This document shows positions 28,237-37,739 of a DNA stretch of 64,000 nucleotides, in pieces. The stretch is from the NCBI RefSeq assembly GCF_001412105.1, contig NZ_LKST01000001.1:186001-250000 (forward strand), given 5' to 3'. Positions within the stretch are counted from its first letter, which is position 1. Every line of letters starts with the position of its first letter. Source of the stretch: Corynebacterium oculi. GTDB lineage: Bacteria > Actinomycetota > Actinomycetes > Mycobacteriales > Mycobacteriaceae. The position numbers and the translations under genes are program-made. The notes below the pieces were generated by a model that worked only from the letters and a program-made list of their open reading frames with translations, made no database searches and was not told the origin of the DNA.

Positions 28237-29241
28237 TTACCTGGGGGCGCTTAGCCCCCAACCCCGGGCAAGAATCTCCATCGAGCGGTGATTCTCCTCC
28301 CCCGTGGGGGCGAGGATGGAGATCATGAGCTCATCGGCCTGGGCCAGGCGCGCGAAGTCCAAGAGGTAATCACGCACCTTAGCCTCGGTGCCGATGGCGC
28401 TGTAGTGCAGCATTCCCGCGATCTGCTGCCCGGAGGGGGAGGCCACCAGCTGATCCAGGTTGGCATCGCTGATGCTTCGGTTGCCGCGCGTGGCCAGGGC
28501 GCGCACGCGCTCGCGGATCACCAGCTTGTTCTGGCGCTGCGCGTCCTCGTGGGTATCGGAGGCGATGACGTTGACCGCCGCGATGACGTAGGGCTCGCTA
28601 AGGTCCTCGGAGGGCTGGAAGTTTTCCCGGTAGTACGCGGTGGCCTGCGCCAGGTGCGTGGGTGCGAAGTGGGAGGCAAAGGTGTAAGGGAGGCCGAGTT
28701 TGGCGGCCAGGGAGGCGCCGAACATGGAGGAACCCAGGATATAGAGGGGAACGTGCGTGCCCCGACCGGGTACGGCCTGCACACCGGGAATGGGGGATTC
28801 CTCGGAGAGGTATCCGGCGAGTTCCATCACATCTTGGGGGAAGTTCTCCGCGGCGTGGGCGTCGCGGCGCAGGGCCCGGCCCAGCGTGTTCATATCGGTG
28901 CCGGGGGCGCGTCCCAGGCCGAGGTCGATGCGGCCGGGGTAGAGCTCGGCCAACATGCCGAATTGCTCCGCCACCACGTAGGGCGAGTGATTGGGCAGCA
29001 TGACCCCGCCCGCCCCCAGCCTAATGGTGCTGGTATGCGCGCCCACATGGGAGATCAGAACCGCCGGGGCGGAGGAGGAAATACCCGGCATGTTGTGGTG
29101 CTCGGCGTACCACATGCGGTGAAACCCCAGGGACTCGGCCTTTTGCGCCAACTCCACCGAGCGTGCCATGGAAGCGCCGGGGCGCTCCCCCTCGTGCACG
29201 GTGCAAAAATCAATCAGGGAAAGGGGAATAGCGGGTGCCAT
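28237..29241 (-). CDS. LLM-class flavin-dependent oxidoreductase
   Basis: 334 residues of the bacterial-luciferase-like fold, MsnO8-type group: opening IPLSLIDFCTVHEGERPG, then RMWYAEHHNMPGISS, GAGGVMLPNHSPYVVAEQFG and IDLGLGRAPGTD. These FMN/F420-dependent enzymes oxidise varied small molecules; substrate unknown. ATG at 29241 gives the usual N-terminus, although the frame extends further. It is downstream of brnQ on the same strand, 55 bases away. Confidence 0.88.
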   Translation of the reverse strand: MAPAIPLSLIDFCTVHEGERPGASMARSVELAQKAESLGFHRMWYAEHHNMPGISSSAPAVLISHVGAHTSTIRLGAGGVMLPNHSPYVVAEQFGMLAELYPGRIDLGLGRAPGTDMNTLGRALRRDAHAAENFPQDVMELAGYLSEESPIPGVQAVPGRGTHVPLYILGSSMFGASLAAKLGLPYTFASHFAPTHLAQATAYYRENFQPSEDLSEPYVIAAVNVIASDTHEDAQRQNKLVIRERVRALATRGNRSISDANLDQLVASPSGQQIAGMLHYSAIGTEAKVRDYLLDFARLAQADELMISILAPTGEENHRSMEILARGWGLSAPR

Positions 29242-29296
29242 AGGAAACTTTCTTTCGGGTCGTGCTTGTTTCCTACAACGCCCGCGCGCGGCGCAT

Positions 29297-30634
29297 CTAT
29301 TCCGCTTCCTCCAGCCAGGTGGCGCGCCGGGGCTTAGCGACGTCGATAAGCACACCGATGAGCGCGCCCGCCAGGGTGGGAAGCACCCAACCCAGGCTCT
29401 GAGCGGACAGCGGAGCCCAGTCCACCAGCGGGGAGAGCGCGGTGAGTCCGAGATCGGCCAGGGTGGTCAGTGCCGACCACACCACGGAGACCCAGATGGC
29501 GATGAGGAAGGTGCGTACCAGGTGGACGCGGCGGCGCACCAGCGGCTCGACGAGGGTGAGCAGAATCAAGGTGATGGCCGGAGGATAGATGAACGTGATG
29601 ATGGGTGCCGCGACGCTGAGCACGGTGTCCAGGCCCATCGTGGCCATGCCGAAGGACATCAGGGAGAAGATGATCGCCCACATGCGGTAACTGATCCCCG
29701 GCAGGAGAAGCTCGAAGAACTCGCTGGTGGCGGCGATGAGCCCCACGGCCGTGGTCATGCAGGCGAGCAGGACGATGGCCCCGAAGAGCACCTGGCCGGG
29801 CGTGCCCATGGTCAGGCGAGCGGCGTCGGAAAGCAGCCCCGCGCCGTCCTCGTAGGAGGCGGGATCGGGAATGTTATGCCCGATCAGGCCCAGCCCGATG
29901 TAGATGGCGCCGAGGAGCCCGCCCGCGCCGAGCCCGGCGATGATGGTGCCGCGCACCAGGGGAGAGCCCTCGCCCACGCCCTTGTAGCGCAGCGCGGAAA
30001 TGACCACGATGCCAAAGGCCAGGGCGGCGATGGAATCCATCGTGAGGTACCCCTCCAGCAGGCCCGTGGTGGCGGGGGAGGAGGCGTACTTTTCCGCCGG
30101 GGCCAGCTCCTCCCCGTGGAAGGAGGCCAGGGAGAGCGCCACCAGCACCACCAACAGGATCAGGAGCAGGGGCGTGAGGTACTTCCCCAGGTTATCCACG
30201 ATCTTGCCGGGCTTATAAGCCAGCGCCAGGGCGATGCCAAAGAAGATGGCGTTGAAGATCGCGGAGGAGGCCAGGGAGTCCCACCCGGTGAGCGGCTGAA
30301 TGGCGGTGGAATAACTCACCGCGCCCGTTCGGGGCAGCGCATAGAAGGCGCCGATGGAAAGGTAGGCCAAAATAGAAAAAACCAAACCAAAAACGACGCC
30401 GCCGCGATTGCCTAGATCGCGGACGTTGCGCCCGGAAATGGCGATGGCGATGATGGCCAGCACGGGCAGCACCACGCTGGTGGCCAGGAAGCCGAGGATA
30501 GCGGGGGTAAAACTCGTGCCGGCTTCCACTCCCAGCATCGCCGGGAAGATGAGGTTGCCTGCCCCAAAGAACATCGAAAACAGCATGAAAGCCGTCACGA
30601 TGAGGGTCATCGGGGAGGATTGATCTCTAGTCAT
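29297..30634 (-). CDS. brnQ: branched-chain amino-acid carrier
   Basis: 445 residues with twelve hydrophobic segments. Characteristic BrnQ features: FFGAGNLIFPAMLG near the N-terminus, FLATSVVLPVLAIIAIA, and LPRTGAVSYSTAIQPL. It imports leucine, isoleucine and valine with Na+. It follows aecD by 44 bases on the same strand, the arrangement known in C. glutamicum, where the two are co-transcribed. Confidence 0.95.
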   Translation of the reverse strand: MTRDQSSPMTLIVTAFMLFSMFFGAGNLIFPAMLGVEAGTSFTPAILGFLATSVVLPVLAIIAIAISGRNVRDLGNRGGVVFGLVFSILAYLSIGAFYALPRTGAVSYSTAIQPLTGWDSLASSAIFNAIFFGIALALAYKPGKIVDNLGKYLTPLLLILLVVLVALSLASFHGEELAPAEKYASSPATTGLLEGYLTMDSIAALAFGIVVISALRYKGVGEGSPLVRGTIIAGLGAGGLLGAIYIGLGLIGHNIPDPASYEDGAGLLSDAARLTMGTPGQVLFGAIVLLACMTTAVGLIAATSEFFELLLPGISYRMWAIIFSLMSFGMATMGLDTVLSVAAPIITFIYPPAITLILLTLVEPLVRRRVHLVRTFLIAIWVSVVWSALTTLADLGLTALSPLVDWAPLSAQSLGWVLPTLAGALIGVLIDVAKPRRATWLEEAE

Positions 30635-30678
30635 GAGGTCACCTGTGCCTTAAGCAGGGAACAAGAATAGAGAACACA

Positions 30679-31818
30679 CTACCCGTGTTGCTGTGTTCCC
30701 AATACAATCCGGTGCACAATTTCCTCCAAGTTTTCCCGTGAGGTGGCAAAGTTCAGCCGGGCATGCCCCTGACCACCGGGGCCGAAGTGGCGGCCATCGT
30801 TGAGAGCCACCCTGCCGTGACGCAGCAGGTGGCCCGCCGGATCGTCCGTGATTCGCCCCAGCGCGGTATCGCAGAAATCCAGCCACAGGAGGTAGGTGGC
30901 CTGGGGGCGTGAGACGCGCAGGCCCGGCACGCGCCGGGGGAGTTCCCGCACCAACCAATCGCGGTGATCGCGCAGAAGAGCCACCTGCCGATCCAGAAAT
31001 TCCTCACCGTGGCGGTAACAGGCCTCGGCGGCGAACACCCCCAAGGTACCCACGCCGTCCTTGACCACCGGGTTTAATCCACGCCAGGCGCGCAGATCAT
31101 CGGGGTTGCTCAGGATCATCTGGGCGCACTTCAAGCCGGCGATATTCCACGCCTTCGAGGTGGCGGTGACGGTCACGCACACGTGCGCGGCCTCGTCGGA
31201 CAGGCCCGCGGCGGCGGTGTGGCGGCCGTCAAGCACCATCGGTGCGTGGATCTCATCCACCAGCACCCGGGCGCCGTGGCGCTGCGCCACGGCGACGAGG
31301 CTGCGCAGGAACTCCTCGCTCAGCGTGTACCCCAGGGGGTTATAAGGAGAACACAGCAGGATCGAGCCCGCGCCCCGGGCAAAGGCCTCCTCGATCTGAT
31401 CGAGATCCAGCCCGCCCTGCGCCCCGACGTCAATCCGCTCGCGCCCGGCGGCATTCGGAATATCCAAGAACGGAGGATACGCGGGCACCGGCACCACCAC
31501 CGGGGAATCCGGGCGGGTGAGAAACTGCACGGCCAGGGTAAGCCCGCGCACCACGTCCGCCACCTCCACGATGGATTCCGGCTCCGGACGCCAGCCGTAG
31601 CGGCGCTGGGAAAAATCCGCCAGGGCCGCGGGCAGACCCGATGAAGCCGGGGTATAGCCAAAGGACTCCGCCTCCACGCGCCGCACGATGGCCTCCTTCA
31701 CGGCCGCGCAGGTGCTAAAGTCCGACTCCGCGATCCACGCGGGAAGAACATCATCGGGGTAGGCCGTCCACTTGCGGGTGCGGCGGGCCCGGAGGGTATC
31801 AAGATCGGGTACGTGCAT
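30679..31818 (-). CDS. aecD: C-S lyase, cystathionine beta-lyase type (MalY/PatB family aminotransferase fold)
   Basis: 379 residues of fold-type I PLP enzymes. Asp188 (LVDEIHAP) and the PLP lysine K222 (TATSKAWNIAGLK) are in place, as is the MalY/PatB-type opening RKWTAYPDDVLPAWIAESDF. In C. glutamicum AecD cleaves cystathionine and other C-S compounds (methionine pathway). Adjacent brnQ supports this identification. ATG at 31818. Confidence 0.92.
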   Translation of the reverse strand: MHVPDLDTLRARRTRKWTAYPDDVLPAWIAESDFSTCAAVKEAIVRRVEAESFGYTPASSGLPAALADFSQRRYGWRPEPESIVEVADVVRGLTLAVQFLTRPDSPVVVPVPAYPPFLDIPNAAGRERIDVGAQGGLDLDQIEEAFARGAGSILLCSPYNPLGYTLSEEFLRSLVAVAQRHGARVLVDEIHAPMVLDGRHTAAAGLSDEAAHVCVTVTATSKAWNIAGLKCAQMILSNPDDLRAWRGLNPVVKDGVGTLGVFAAEACYRHGEEFLDRQVALLRDHRDWLVRELPRRVPGLRVSRPQATYLLWLDFCDTALGRITDDPAGHLLRHGRVALNDGRHFGPGGQGHARLNFATSRENLEEIVHRIVLGTQQHG

Positions 31819-31870
31819 GGTGCTCAGGGTAGTGCGTCCCCAAAGGTTTTACTAGACCAAGTGGTCTAGC

Positions 31871-33754
31871 CTATTCTTCCTCTCCTTTATGGTGGTGTGC
31901 CTCGGCGTGCTCCCGGAATCCAAAGCGCGCCAAGCGCTTACGGTTAGCCTCCGAGTCAGAAGACGTCAGCGCCAAAAGCTGACTATAAATGCCTCCCGAG
32001 ACCGCCAACCGCGCCGGCGGCCCCACCTCATCAATGCGTCCCCGCTCGATGGTGATGATGGTATCCACCTCCGCGATGGTGGAAAGCCGATGCGCAATCA
32101 TCAAGGTGGTGCGCCCCGCCATGAGCTCATCCAGGCCCGCCTGCACCGCGCGCTCCGCCTTGGTGTCTAGCGCCGAGGTGGCCTCATCCAGCACCAGGAT
32201 CGGGGCGTCCTTGAGCATCGCGCGCGCCACCGCGATGCGTTGCTTCTGGCCGCCGGAAAGCCGCAGCCCGCGCTCGCCAATCACGGTGTCATACCCATCG
32301 GGAAAATCCATGATGAAGCCGTGGGCATTGGCGCGCCGCGCCACCGCCTCAATCTCCTCCGGGCTGGCCTGGGGGCGGGCATAGGCGATATTCTCCCGCA
32401 CCGTGCCGGAAAAGAGATTCGGCTCCTGAAACACCACGCCTACCGACGCCCTCAGCGCCTCACCGCTGATCTCCGAGACATCATGCCCACCCACGGACAG
32501 CGTGCCCCGAGTAGGGCGGTACAGCCCCAAAAGAAGATTCACGATGGTAGATTTCCCGCCCCCGGACTCCCCCACCAAAGCCACGCGCTCGCCGGGAGCC
32601 AGGGAAAAGGACATGGAATCAAGAACCGGCTTATTCTCCTCATAGGCAAAGGACACGTCCCGGAACTCGATCATGGGACGGCCCTTGATGGGCGTCAAAG
32701 CACGAGCCGGGGTGAGATCCAGCTGCGGAACATCGTTGGCGGCGGTGGCGGCCACGATCTCCTTATTGGCGGTGGCCTCGGGGGCATGTTCCATCACGGC
32801 AAAGTAATCCCGAGACCCGGCGATAGCGCGCTGGGCGGTGTCCACGATCCAACTCATCATGAATACCGGCTGACGTGCCATATTCACCAACTGAATCAGC
32901 ATCACCATGTCACCCAGGGAAAACATGCCGTGCAGGGTGCGATAAAAAATCAGCAGGTAAATGGCCAAGAAAATAGCGTTCATCGCGGCCCCACGCAGCG
33001 TATCCATCGAATGCCAGAACCGCGATTGAGAACGGGTCAGCGCGATGGTGCTGCCATAATGTCGGGCGAAAGAATCCAACTCGCGCGGCTCCGAGACAAA
33101 CGACTTAGCCACCTTCACCTGACCAATCACCTCTGCAAACCGGCCCCCGGCCTGATCCACATGCTCATTCTTGGCGCCCTCGATGCGCTGCCACCGGGCG
33201 CTCGTCAACGCCGTGAGCCACATATAAATAGGAAAGAGCGAGGCGAGCAAGATAGCCAGGGGCCAGTAATACCATCCGCAGATAGTCAAAACGGCACCCA
33301 CCGTGACCAGCATGGGGAAAAAGTTATTGGAAAAGGACTGTAAAAACTGCGTGATGGAAGAGATGGAGCGATCCAACCGCGCGATGATTGCCCCGGTGGC
33401 CTGCGCATCAAAATAACTCTGCGGCATGGCCAGAAGCTTGGAAAAATACCTGGTGGACAGGATCTGCCGCATCCGCGACGCCATCACGTCACCGATATAG
33501 CCACCGATATTACTCATCAACGTATAACCCAGCTCCGCCAAAAACAGCGCCAGCGCCAACCACAAGATCGTATGCACCACGCTGGGCGTTGCGCCCTCCC
33601 CATTGACCGCCGCCACGATGGTATCCGTGGCGTGCTTCAAGATGAACGGAAACACCAAGGACAAAGCCGCATGAATAACAGCGGTGATAATAATGCCCAG
33701 ATAATACGGCCATAAAGCCGAGGTGCTGCGCAGGATACGGGACAAAGACTGCAC
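31871..33754 (-). CDS. ABC exporter, fused membrane and ATPase domains
   Basis: 627 residues. N-terminal six-helix membrane domain (about 1-330) and C-terminal ATPase with Walker A GESGGGKST, signature LSGGQKQR, Walker B ILVLDEATSALD and H-loop IAHRLSTI. Type IV half-transporter architecture, so it should act as a homodimer exporting a lipid, drug or peptide; no partner is adjacent. GTG at 33754 with GGAGG 8 bases ahead. It has an unusual linker (DVPQLDLTPARALTPIKGR) between the two domains. Confidence 0.92.
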   Translation of the reverse strand: MQSLSRILRSTSALWPYYLGIIITAVIHAALSLVFPFILKHATDTIVAAVNGEGATPSVVHTILWLALALFLAELGYTLMSNIGGYIGDVMASRMRQILSTRYFSKLLAMPQSYFDAQATGAIIARLDRSISSITQFLQSFSNNFFPMLVTVGAVLTICGWYYWPLAILLASLFPIYMWLTALTSARWQRIEGAKNEHVDQAGGRFAEVIGQVKVAKSFVSEPRELDSFARHYGSTIALTRSQSRFWHSMDTLRGAAMNAIFLAIYLLIFYRTLHGMFSLGDMVMLIQLVNMARQPVFMMSWIVDTAQRAIAGSRDYFAVMEHAPEATANKEIVAATAANDVPQLDLTPARALTPIKGRPMIEFRDVSFAYEENKPVLDSMSFSLAPGERVALVGESGGGKSTIVNLLLGLYRPTRGTLSVGGHDVSEISGEALRASVGVVFQEPNLFSGTVRENIAYARPQASPEEIEAVARRANAHGFIMDFPDGYDTVIGERGLRLSGGQKQRIAVARAMLKDAPILVLDEATSALDTKAERAVQAGLDELMAGRTTLMIAHRLSTIAEVDTIITIERGRIDEVGPPARLAVSGGIYSQLLALTSSDSEANRKRLARFGFREHAEAHHHKGEEE

Positions 33755-33858
33755 GCAAAAGCCTCCGGAGAGAGTTCAGGGAATAACGGGAACGGGTGTG
33801 GGGACGCACCAGGGCGACCATTATGCCATTCACTTGCCGCAGGCGCCCGATACCTGGG

Positions 33859-33878
33859 TACAATCGCCTGGTTACAAT
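33859..33878 (+). promoter_or_regulatory. two TACAAT hexamers, likely -10 region
   Basis: TACAAT at 33859-33864 and again at 33873-33878, 45-60 bases ahead of the GTG start of the lipoprotein gene at 33924. Confidence 0.45.
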
Positions 33879-33923
33879 GGGACACCGCACCGGCAGGAAC
33901 ATCAGGAAGGCGTAAGGGCCGAA

Positions 33924-34448
33924 GTGAACAAGAACCAAACCATCGCCCTCGGAGGAATGGCGCTGAGCTGCGCCCTCGCACTTACGGCCTGCTCCCACAA
34001 CAATGAGGGGCAGGTGGGAGACCCCGAGGGCTCCATCGAGGTCACCACCTCCGAGACCCCCGCCTACCAACCCCAAGACGTGGACACCATCGTCGCGGAA
34101 AGCAAATGGGAACCCGTGGTAGACACCGGGCTCAACGTGCGCTGGCACATGCAAGGCACGGTAAGCGGCAACGCCGGCGGCTCCATCATCACCGTAGAGG
34201 TGACCAACCTCAATGACGTGGCCATCCCCCAAGACGCCATCGGTGACCCCATCCTCACCATCAACGGCGGCACCACCGTCGATCGCCTCGATGCCGAGGC
34301 CTCCGGGGTGGCCCACCAAGACGGCCTTGACCGGCCCCTCGGGCCGCACGCCACCACCAACCTGCGCTACGCCTTTGACGTGGCACCAGGAAACCTCTAC
34401 AACGCGGAATTTGAGATCGGCAACGTGAAGTTCGAGGGGAGCCTATAG
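33924..34448 (+). CDS. lipoprotein of unknown function
   Basis: 174 residues from GTG 33924, which starts MNKNQTIALGGMALSCALAL and leads to the lipobox LTAC (Cys23). The mature part is a beta-rich domain (VRWHMQGTVSGNAGG, ITVEVTNLND, TINGGTTVDRL), suggesting an immunoglobulin-like or DUF4352-like fold; this is inference from pattern. It is divergent from the ABC exporter and followed by a strong terminator. Confidence 0.75.
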   Translation: MNKNQTIALGGMALSCALALTACSHNNEGQVGDPEGSIEVTTSETPAYQPQDVDTIVAESKWEPVVDTGLNVRWHMQGTVSGNAGGSIITVEVTNLNDVAIPQDAIGDPILTINGGTTVDRLDAEASGVAHQDGLDRPLGPHATTNLRYAFDVAPGNLYNAEFEIGNVKFEGSL

Positions 34449-34518
34449 AAGGAGCGTAGGAGTAGACCGGGCCAGCGCAGCGTATGTGGCTGGTCAAAGA
34501 CTGGTCACGGCTTGGAGC

Positions 34519-34553
34519 GGGGATCGCTGGGGTGGCGATCCCCATTTTCTTTT
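34519..34553 (+). terminator. rho-independent terminator
   Basis: Perfect 9-bp stem GGGGATCGC/GCGATCCCC (34519-34527, 34535-34543) followed by ATTTTCTTTT, 70 bases after the lipoprotein stop. Confidence 0.88.
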
Positions 34554-34609
34554 GGGTATGAAAAAATATCGACGGGAACCGGACCCCGCGTGGTGAAGTC
34601 TAAGTAAAA

Positions 34610-34640
34610 CGTGGGCGCCACAAGGGGTGTGGCGTCCACG
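34610..34640. other. strong hairpin ahead of the DUF3558-type gene
   Basis: CGTGGGCGCCACA (34610-34622) pairs with TGTGGCGTCCACG (34628-34640), 13 bp with one G-T pair and a 5-base loop. No T tract follows, so it is not a simple terminator; it may be a leader structure or a protein site. Confidence 0.5.
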
Positions 34641-34678
34641 GGGGTTGCTGATCCTTGACCGCGATGGAGGTTCCCGTG

Positions 34679-35329
34679 ATGAGAAAGCTTGCCTTACCCC
34701 GCCTGTGTGCTCTGTTGTGTCTGCTCGTCCTTGGGGGCGGGGGACTGGCTGCATGTTCAAGTTCTGGCAAACAGGACGCTGCGAGGGGTATCGACGACGG
34801 GGCGGGTACTTCCTCCGCCGTGCCCGTCCAGAAGGCGGAGGATTCGGAGGTCTCGACTGCGCCGGTGGCCAGAGAAGGCCTGCCTTTTGAAGTGGGGGAA
34901 TGGGACGTGAATGACCCCAACTTCCGATTCTTCGACCCGTGCACGGAGATACCGGCGGATGTGTTTGTGGAAGCGGGGTTGGGGGAGATGAGCGGGAAGT
35001 TTACTTTTGATGAAGGGTATTATTCTACGTGTTTTTTCGTTGTTTCTTCTCTTGAAGGGGGAACTTCGGATATATAGGCGACATTATTTTCTGATCTTGT
35101 TCAGGAGGGTGATTATGGTGAGGCAATGATACGGAAAAAGCGGGATGTGGATACTAATGGAATATCTCTAGTGCAGGATATAAATTCTTCAGATGAATCG
35201 TGTGCTACTTCTATGAGGACGAGTAGGGGAAGGTGGGGTATTGATGTTTACTTCATTGAGAGTGGGGCAGGGGGAGACTTATGTGAATATGCATTGCGCA
35301 TACATAAAAATATCCTTGAAAGGATTTGA
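34679..35329 (+). pseudogene. DUF3558-like lipoprotein interrupted by an in-frame amber codon
   Basis: ATG at 34679 follows GGAGG by 8 bases. A lipoprotein signal (LCALLCLLVLGGGGLAAC, Cys26) leads into a DUF3558-type domain with the paired cysteines FFDPCTEIP and YYSTCFFV. TAG at 35075-35077 ends the frame after 132 residues, but the same frame continues without a gap to 35329, supplying the rest of the domain, including ESCATSMRTSRGRWGIDVYF and the final Cys in LCEYALRIHKNI. Restoring the codon gives 216 residues, normal for the family. The second half is AT-richer. Nonsense mutation, sequencing error and readthrough all remain possible. Confidence 0.7.
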
Positions 35330-35332
35330 GGC

Positions 35333-36523
35333 ATGAATGGTATTAGTCTAAGTTTGGGTAATATTTCTCAGTCTGTAGTGAAGTTATCGGCCATTTCTCG
35401 TACGGTAAGATCTGTTGTTTCCCTCCCTCTCCGTGCAACCATCAACGGCAGTTTCTCCGCGGTATCTGGCCTGGATCAATTGGGTAACCATCATGGGGTG
35501 GTCCTCATGGGTGGGCCTGGTTCGGCTCGGAGCGTGTTGGAATCTTATGCGGAGCAGGTAGAGTGGTTGAAAAATGCACTTCGGGCCAGTGTTCAGGCCC
35601 TTGCTGAACAGAATGAGGCCTTTGCTCGTAGCCTGGATCGTGCCGATGAGGGAAGCTCGGGAAGTGTGAGTGGTGTTGTTTTCCCACTGGGGCCCGTGCC
35701 TCGGTATGAGCCGTTCGTATTTCCTCCTCCGGTGGTGGGGCCGTCGGGATCGATTCATCAATTGGCCGCCGCGTTTGGTGCTACGCAGGTTGGGCAGGCT
35801 CATCACGCGGCAGCGCTGTGGGGGAAGATGGCGGCTGGTATTGGGTCTGTTGCTGCGGGGTTGGTTGCTGTGGCTGCTGATTTGCGCGTGCATAATTATG
35901 GCGATGTGATCGATTCTGCTATTAAGCAGGTGATCGAGGTTGCAGAAACTGGAAAGGCTTTTGCTCGTAATGCGGCGTTGATGGTGAGCAGCACTATGAA
36001 TCTTGGACCTGCGCAGCAGCAGGGCGCACAATTGGTGTCTGCTATGCAAAGTGCCTTGAACGCGATACCGGAGCCGCGGGAGAGGCAGGCGGCGGAGGCT
36101 GCTTTCCTTCAAGCCTTTCCAGCTGCTTACACGCCTATGTTGTTGCCAGGGGTTCCTGTGGTGAGGTCTCTTACTGATCCGGCATTCACTTTGCCTCTTG
36201 GTAGCCTCATTCCTACGGGAATGGGATCTACCGCAGGTAAAGGCCATAAGCATAATGCTATGGGTCTGCGTCCCGAGGGGGAAAGGGAATTGCGCAGGAT
36301 CATTCAAGCCGCGCAGCGTGTGGGAGAGGGAGGTAAAGAGACCTTTGCAGAAGTTCTTGCGCGTACCCCGGTGGTGGAAGAGATCGGAGCGGAGGCGGTT
36401 GGCACAGTAGGGGCGGCAACTACTGCTGAGGCTGCTATGTCCCCGGTCACCGCTACCCCCGGTGGCGTCGTTTCGGCCAATCCAGCGAATACCGCAGCAT
36501 CTGTTTCTTCCGCTGGGGGGTAA
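35333..36523 (+). CDS. PPE/WXG100-like envelope protein of unknown function
   Basis: 396 residues starting 3 bases after the DUF3558-type gene. A helical region (about 60-110; YAEQVEWLKNALRASVQALA) is followed by a Pro-rich segment (FPPPVVGPSGSIHQLAAAFG) and more helices (AAALWGKMAAGIGSVAAGLV). This resembles the helical proteins linked to corynebacterial ESX/type VII-like loci, but no ESX secretion gene is near and I cannot name a family. Codons are AT-richer than in the flanking core genes. Confidence 0.6.
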   Translation: MNGISLSLGNISQSVVKLSAISRTVRSVVSLPLRATINGSFSAVSGLDQLGNHHGVVLMGGPGSARSVLESYAEQVEWLKNALRASVQALAEQNEAFARSLDRADEGSSGSVSGVVFPLGPVPRYEPFVFPPPVVGPSGSIHQLAAAFGATQVGQAHHAAALWGKMAAGIGSVAAGLVAVAADLRVHNYGDVIDSAIKQVIEVAETGKAFARNAALMVSSTMNLGPAQQQGAQLVSAMQSALNAIPEPRERQAAEAAFLQAFPAAYTPMLLPGVPVVRSLTDPAFTLPLGSLIPTGMGSTAGKGHKHNAMGLRPEGERELRRIIQAAQRVGEGGKETFAEVLARTPVVEEIGAEAVGTVGAATTAEAAMSPVTATPGGVVSANPANTAASVSSAGG

Positions 36524-36527
36524 CGCA

Positions 36528-37118
36528 GTGGGTGCTTCGCCCGTGATGATGGGGAACCCCGGACTAGGCCCAATGGGTTCGGCGGGGATGGCTCGTGCTG
36601 GTGAATCTTCTGCGGTGAGGTCAGGTGGAGTGCAGCGTGATTCCTCTACGGTTCTTAGCCCCGATGATGTCACTACTACGGCGTCATCATGGTCGGGTGG
36701 TGGTTTCATGGCGGGGCCCGGTAGCGGAATGGGACCTTCTCTCGGTGGGGTTACTTCCTCGGGAGCATTGGGAAACGCGGGTTCTGGGGGTTTTGGTGCG
36801 CAGCAAACTAGTGGCGTAGTACCCACCGGGTTGGCTGCGGGCATGGGGTCTAGTGGTGTTGTCAATAGCGCTGCGAGTGCGATGGGGGTACGGATTGGAT
36901 CGGGAGCTGTGCCCGCAGGGGGAAGTCAGACGGTACGGTCACAGACCTTGCTGGGGCCTATGGCTGGAGCCGCGAATAACAGCGCGGGGCAGGGGACACG
37001 CAGCAAGAAGATTAAGACCATTACGTCCTCGGTGGAGCAGAATGAGAACCTGCGTGCCTTGTTGCGGGAGCGTCCTGCCGTGGTTCCGGGGGTAATTGGG
37101 CACTGGGCGCGAGGTTAG
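36528..37118 (+). CDS. Gly/Ser/Ala-rich protein of unknown function
   Basis: 196 residues from GTG 36528 (GGGGGG 7 bases ahead), 4 bases after the preceding gene. Residues about 1-150 are low-complexity Gly/Ser/Ala/Met-rich. The C-terminal 35 residues are different and conserved-looking (RSKKIKTITSSVEQNENLRA, then LLRERPAVVPGVIGHWARG). No signal peptide. It forms a probable operon with the two preceding genes; it might be a partner of the PPE-like protein. Confidence 0.55.
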   Translation: MGASPVMMGNPGLGPMGSAGMARAGESSAVRSGGVQRDSSTVLSPDDVTTTASSWSGGGFMAGPGSGMGPSLGGVTSSGALGNAGSGGFGAQQTSGVVPTGLAAGMGSSGVVNSAASAMGVRIGSGAVPAGGSQTVRSQTLLGPMAGAANNSAGQGTRSKKIKTITSSVEQNENLRALLRERPAVVPGVIGHWARG

Positions 37119-37151
37119 GTAAGCGCGCTTGACGCCGGGTAGGGTGAGCGC

Positions 37152-37727
37152 ATGATTTCCACGGGTAGTGCTGCGGACCAGGAACTGGTGGTTTTGAGCG
37201 ATGAGGCGGGCAACCCCACGGGAACGGCCCTGAAGGAAGGCGTGCATACGGAGGACACTCCGCTGCACTTGGCTTTTTCGGCTTACCTCGTGGATTCTGC
37301 GGGGAGGGTGTTGCTCACCCGCAGGGCATTGGTGAAAAAGACGTGGCCGGGGGTGTGGACGAATAGTTTTTGCGGTCACCCCGCTCCCGGGGAGTCCACG
37401 GAGGATGCGCTGCGGCGTCGTTTGTCGCAAGAACTGGGGGTTCCTGCTGCGGAGATTGCCCAGATAAGTGAGGTGCTTCCAGATTTCCGCTATCGGGCGT
37501 GTGATTCTTCCGGGGTGGTGGAAAATGAGATATGTCCGGTGTTTGTGGTGCGGCTTGTCGCGGGAGCCGAGGTTCATCCCTCCGCGGAAGAGGTAGATTC
37601 CTGGGAATGGTTGAAGCCCTCCGCTGTGGTGCGCGCGGTGGAGGCGGCTCCGGTGGTGTTTTCTCCGTGGTTGGTGGAGCAGCTTAGCCACTCGGCTCTA
37701 CAAGCGGAGTTACTCGGGGTGCATTAA
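37152..37727 (+). CDS. idi: isopentenyl-diphosphate delta-isomerase, type 1
   Basis: 191 residues with a Nudix fold. Catalytic Cys74 (NSFCGHP), Glu126 (VENEICPVF) and the Nudix box region HPAPGESTEDALRRRLSQEL are intact. It interconverts isopentenyl and dimethylallyl diphosphate, feeding isoprenoids such as the UppS product encoded at 57.9 kb. Metal ligands HxxxxH-type (HLAFSAYL) are present. ATG at 37152 follows the Gly-rich gene by 33 bases; separate promoter likely. Confidence 0.95.
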   Translation: MISTGSAADQELVVLSDEAGNPTGTALKEGVHTEDTPLHLAFSAYLVDSAGRVLLTRRALVKKTWPGVWTNSFCGHPAPGESTEDALRRRLSQELGVPAAEIAQISEVLPDFRYRACDSSGVVENEICPVFVVRLVAGAEVHPSAEEVDSWEWLKPSAVVRAVEAAPVVFSPWLVEQLSHSALQAELLGVH

Positions 37728-37739
37728 TGGGGGATATGT

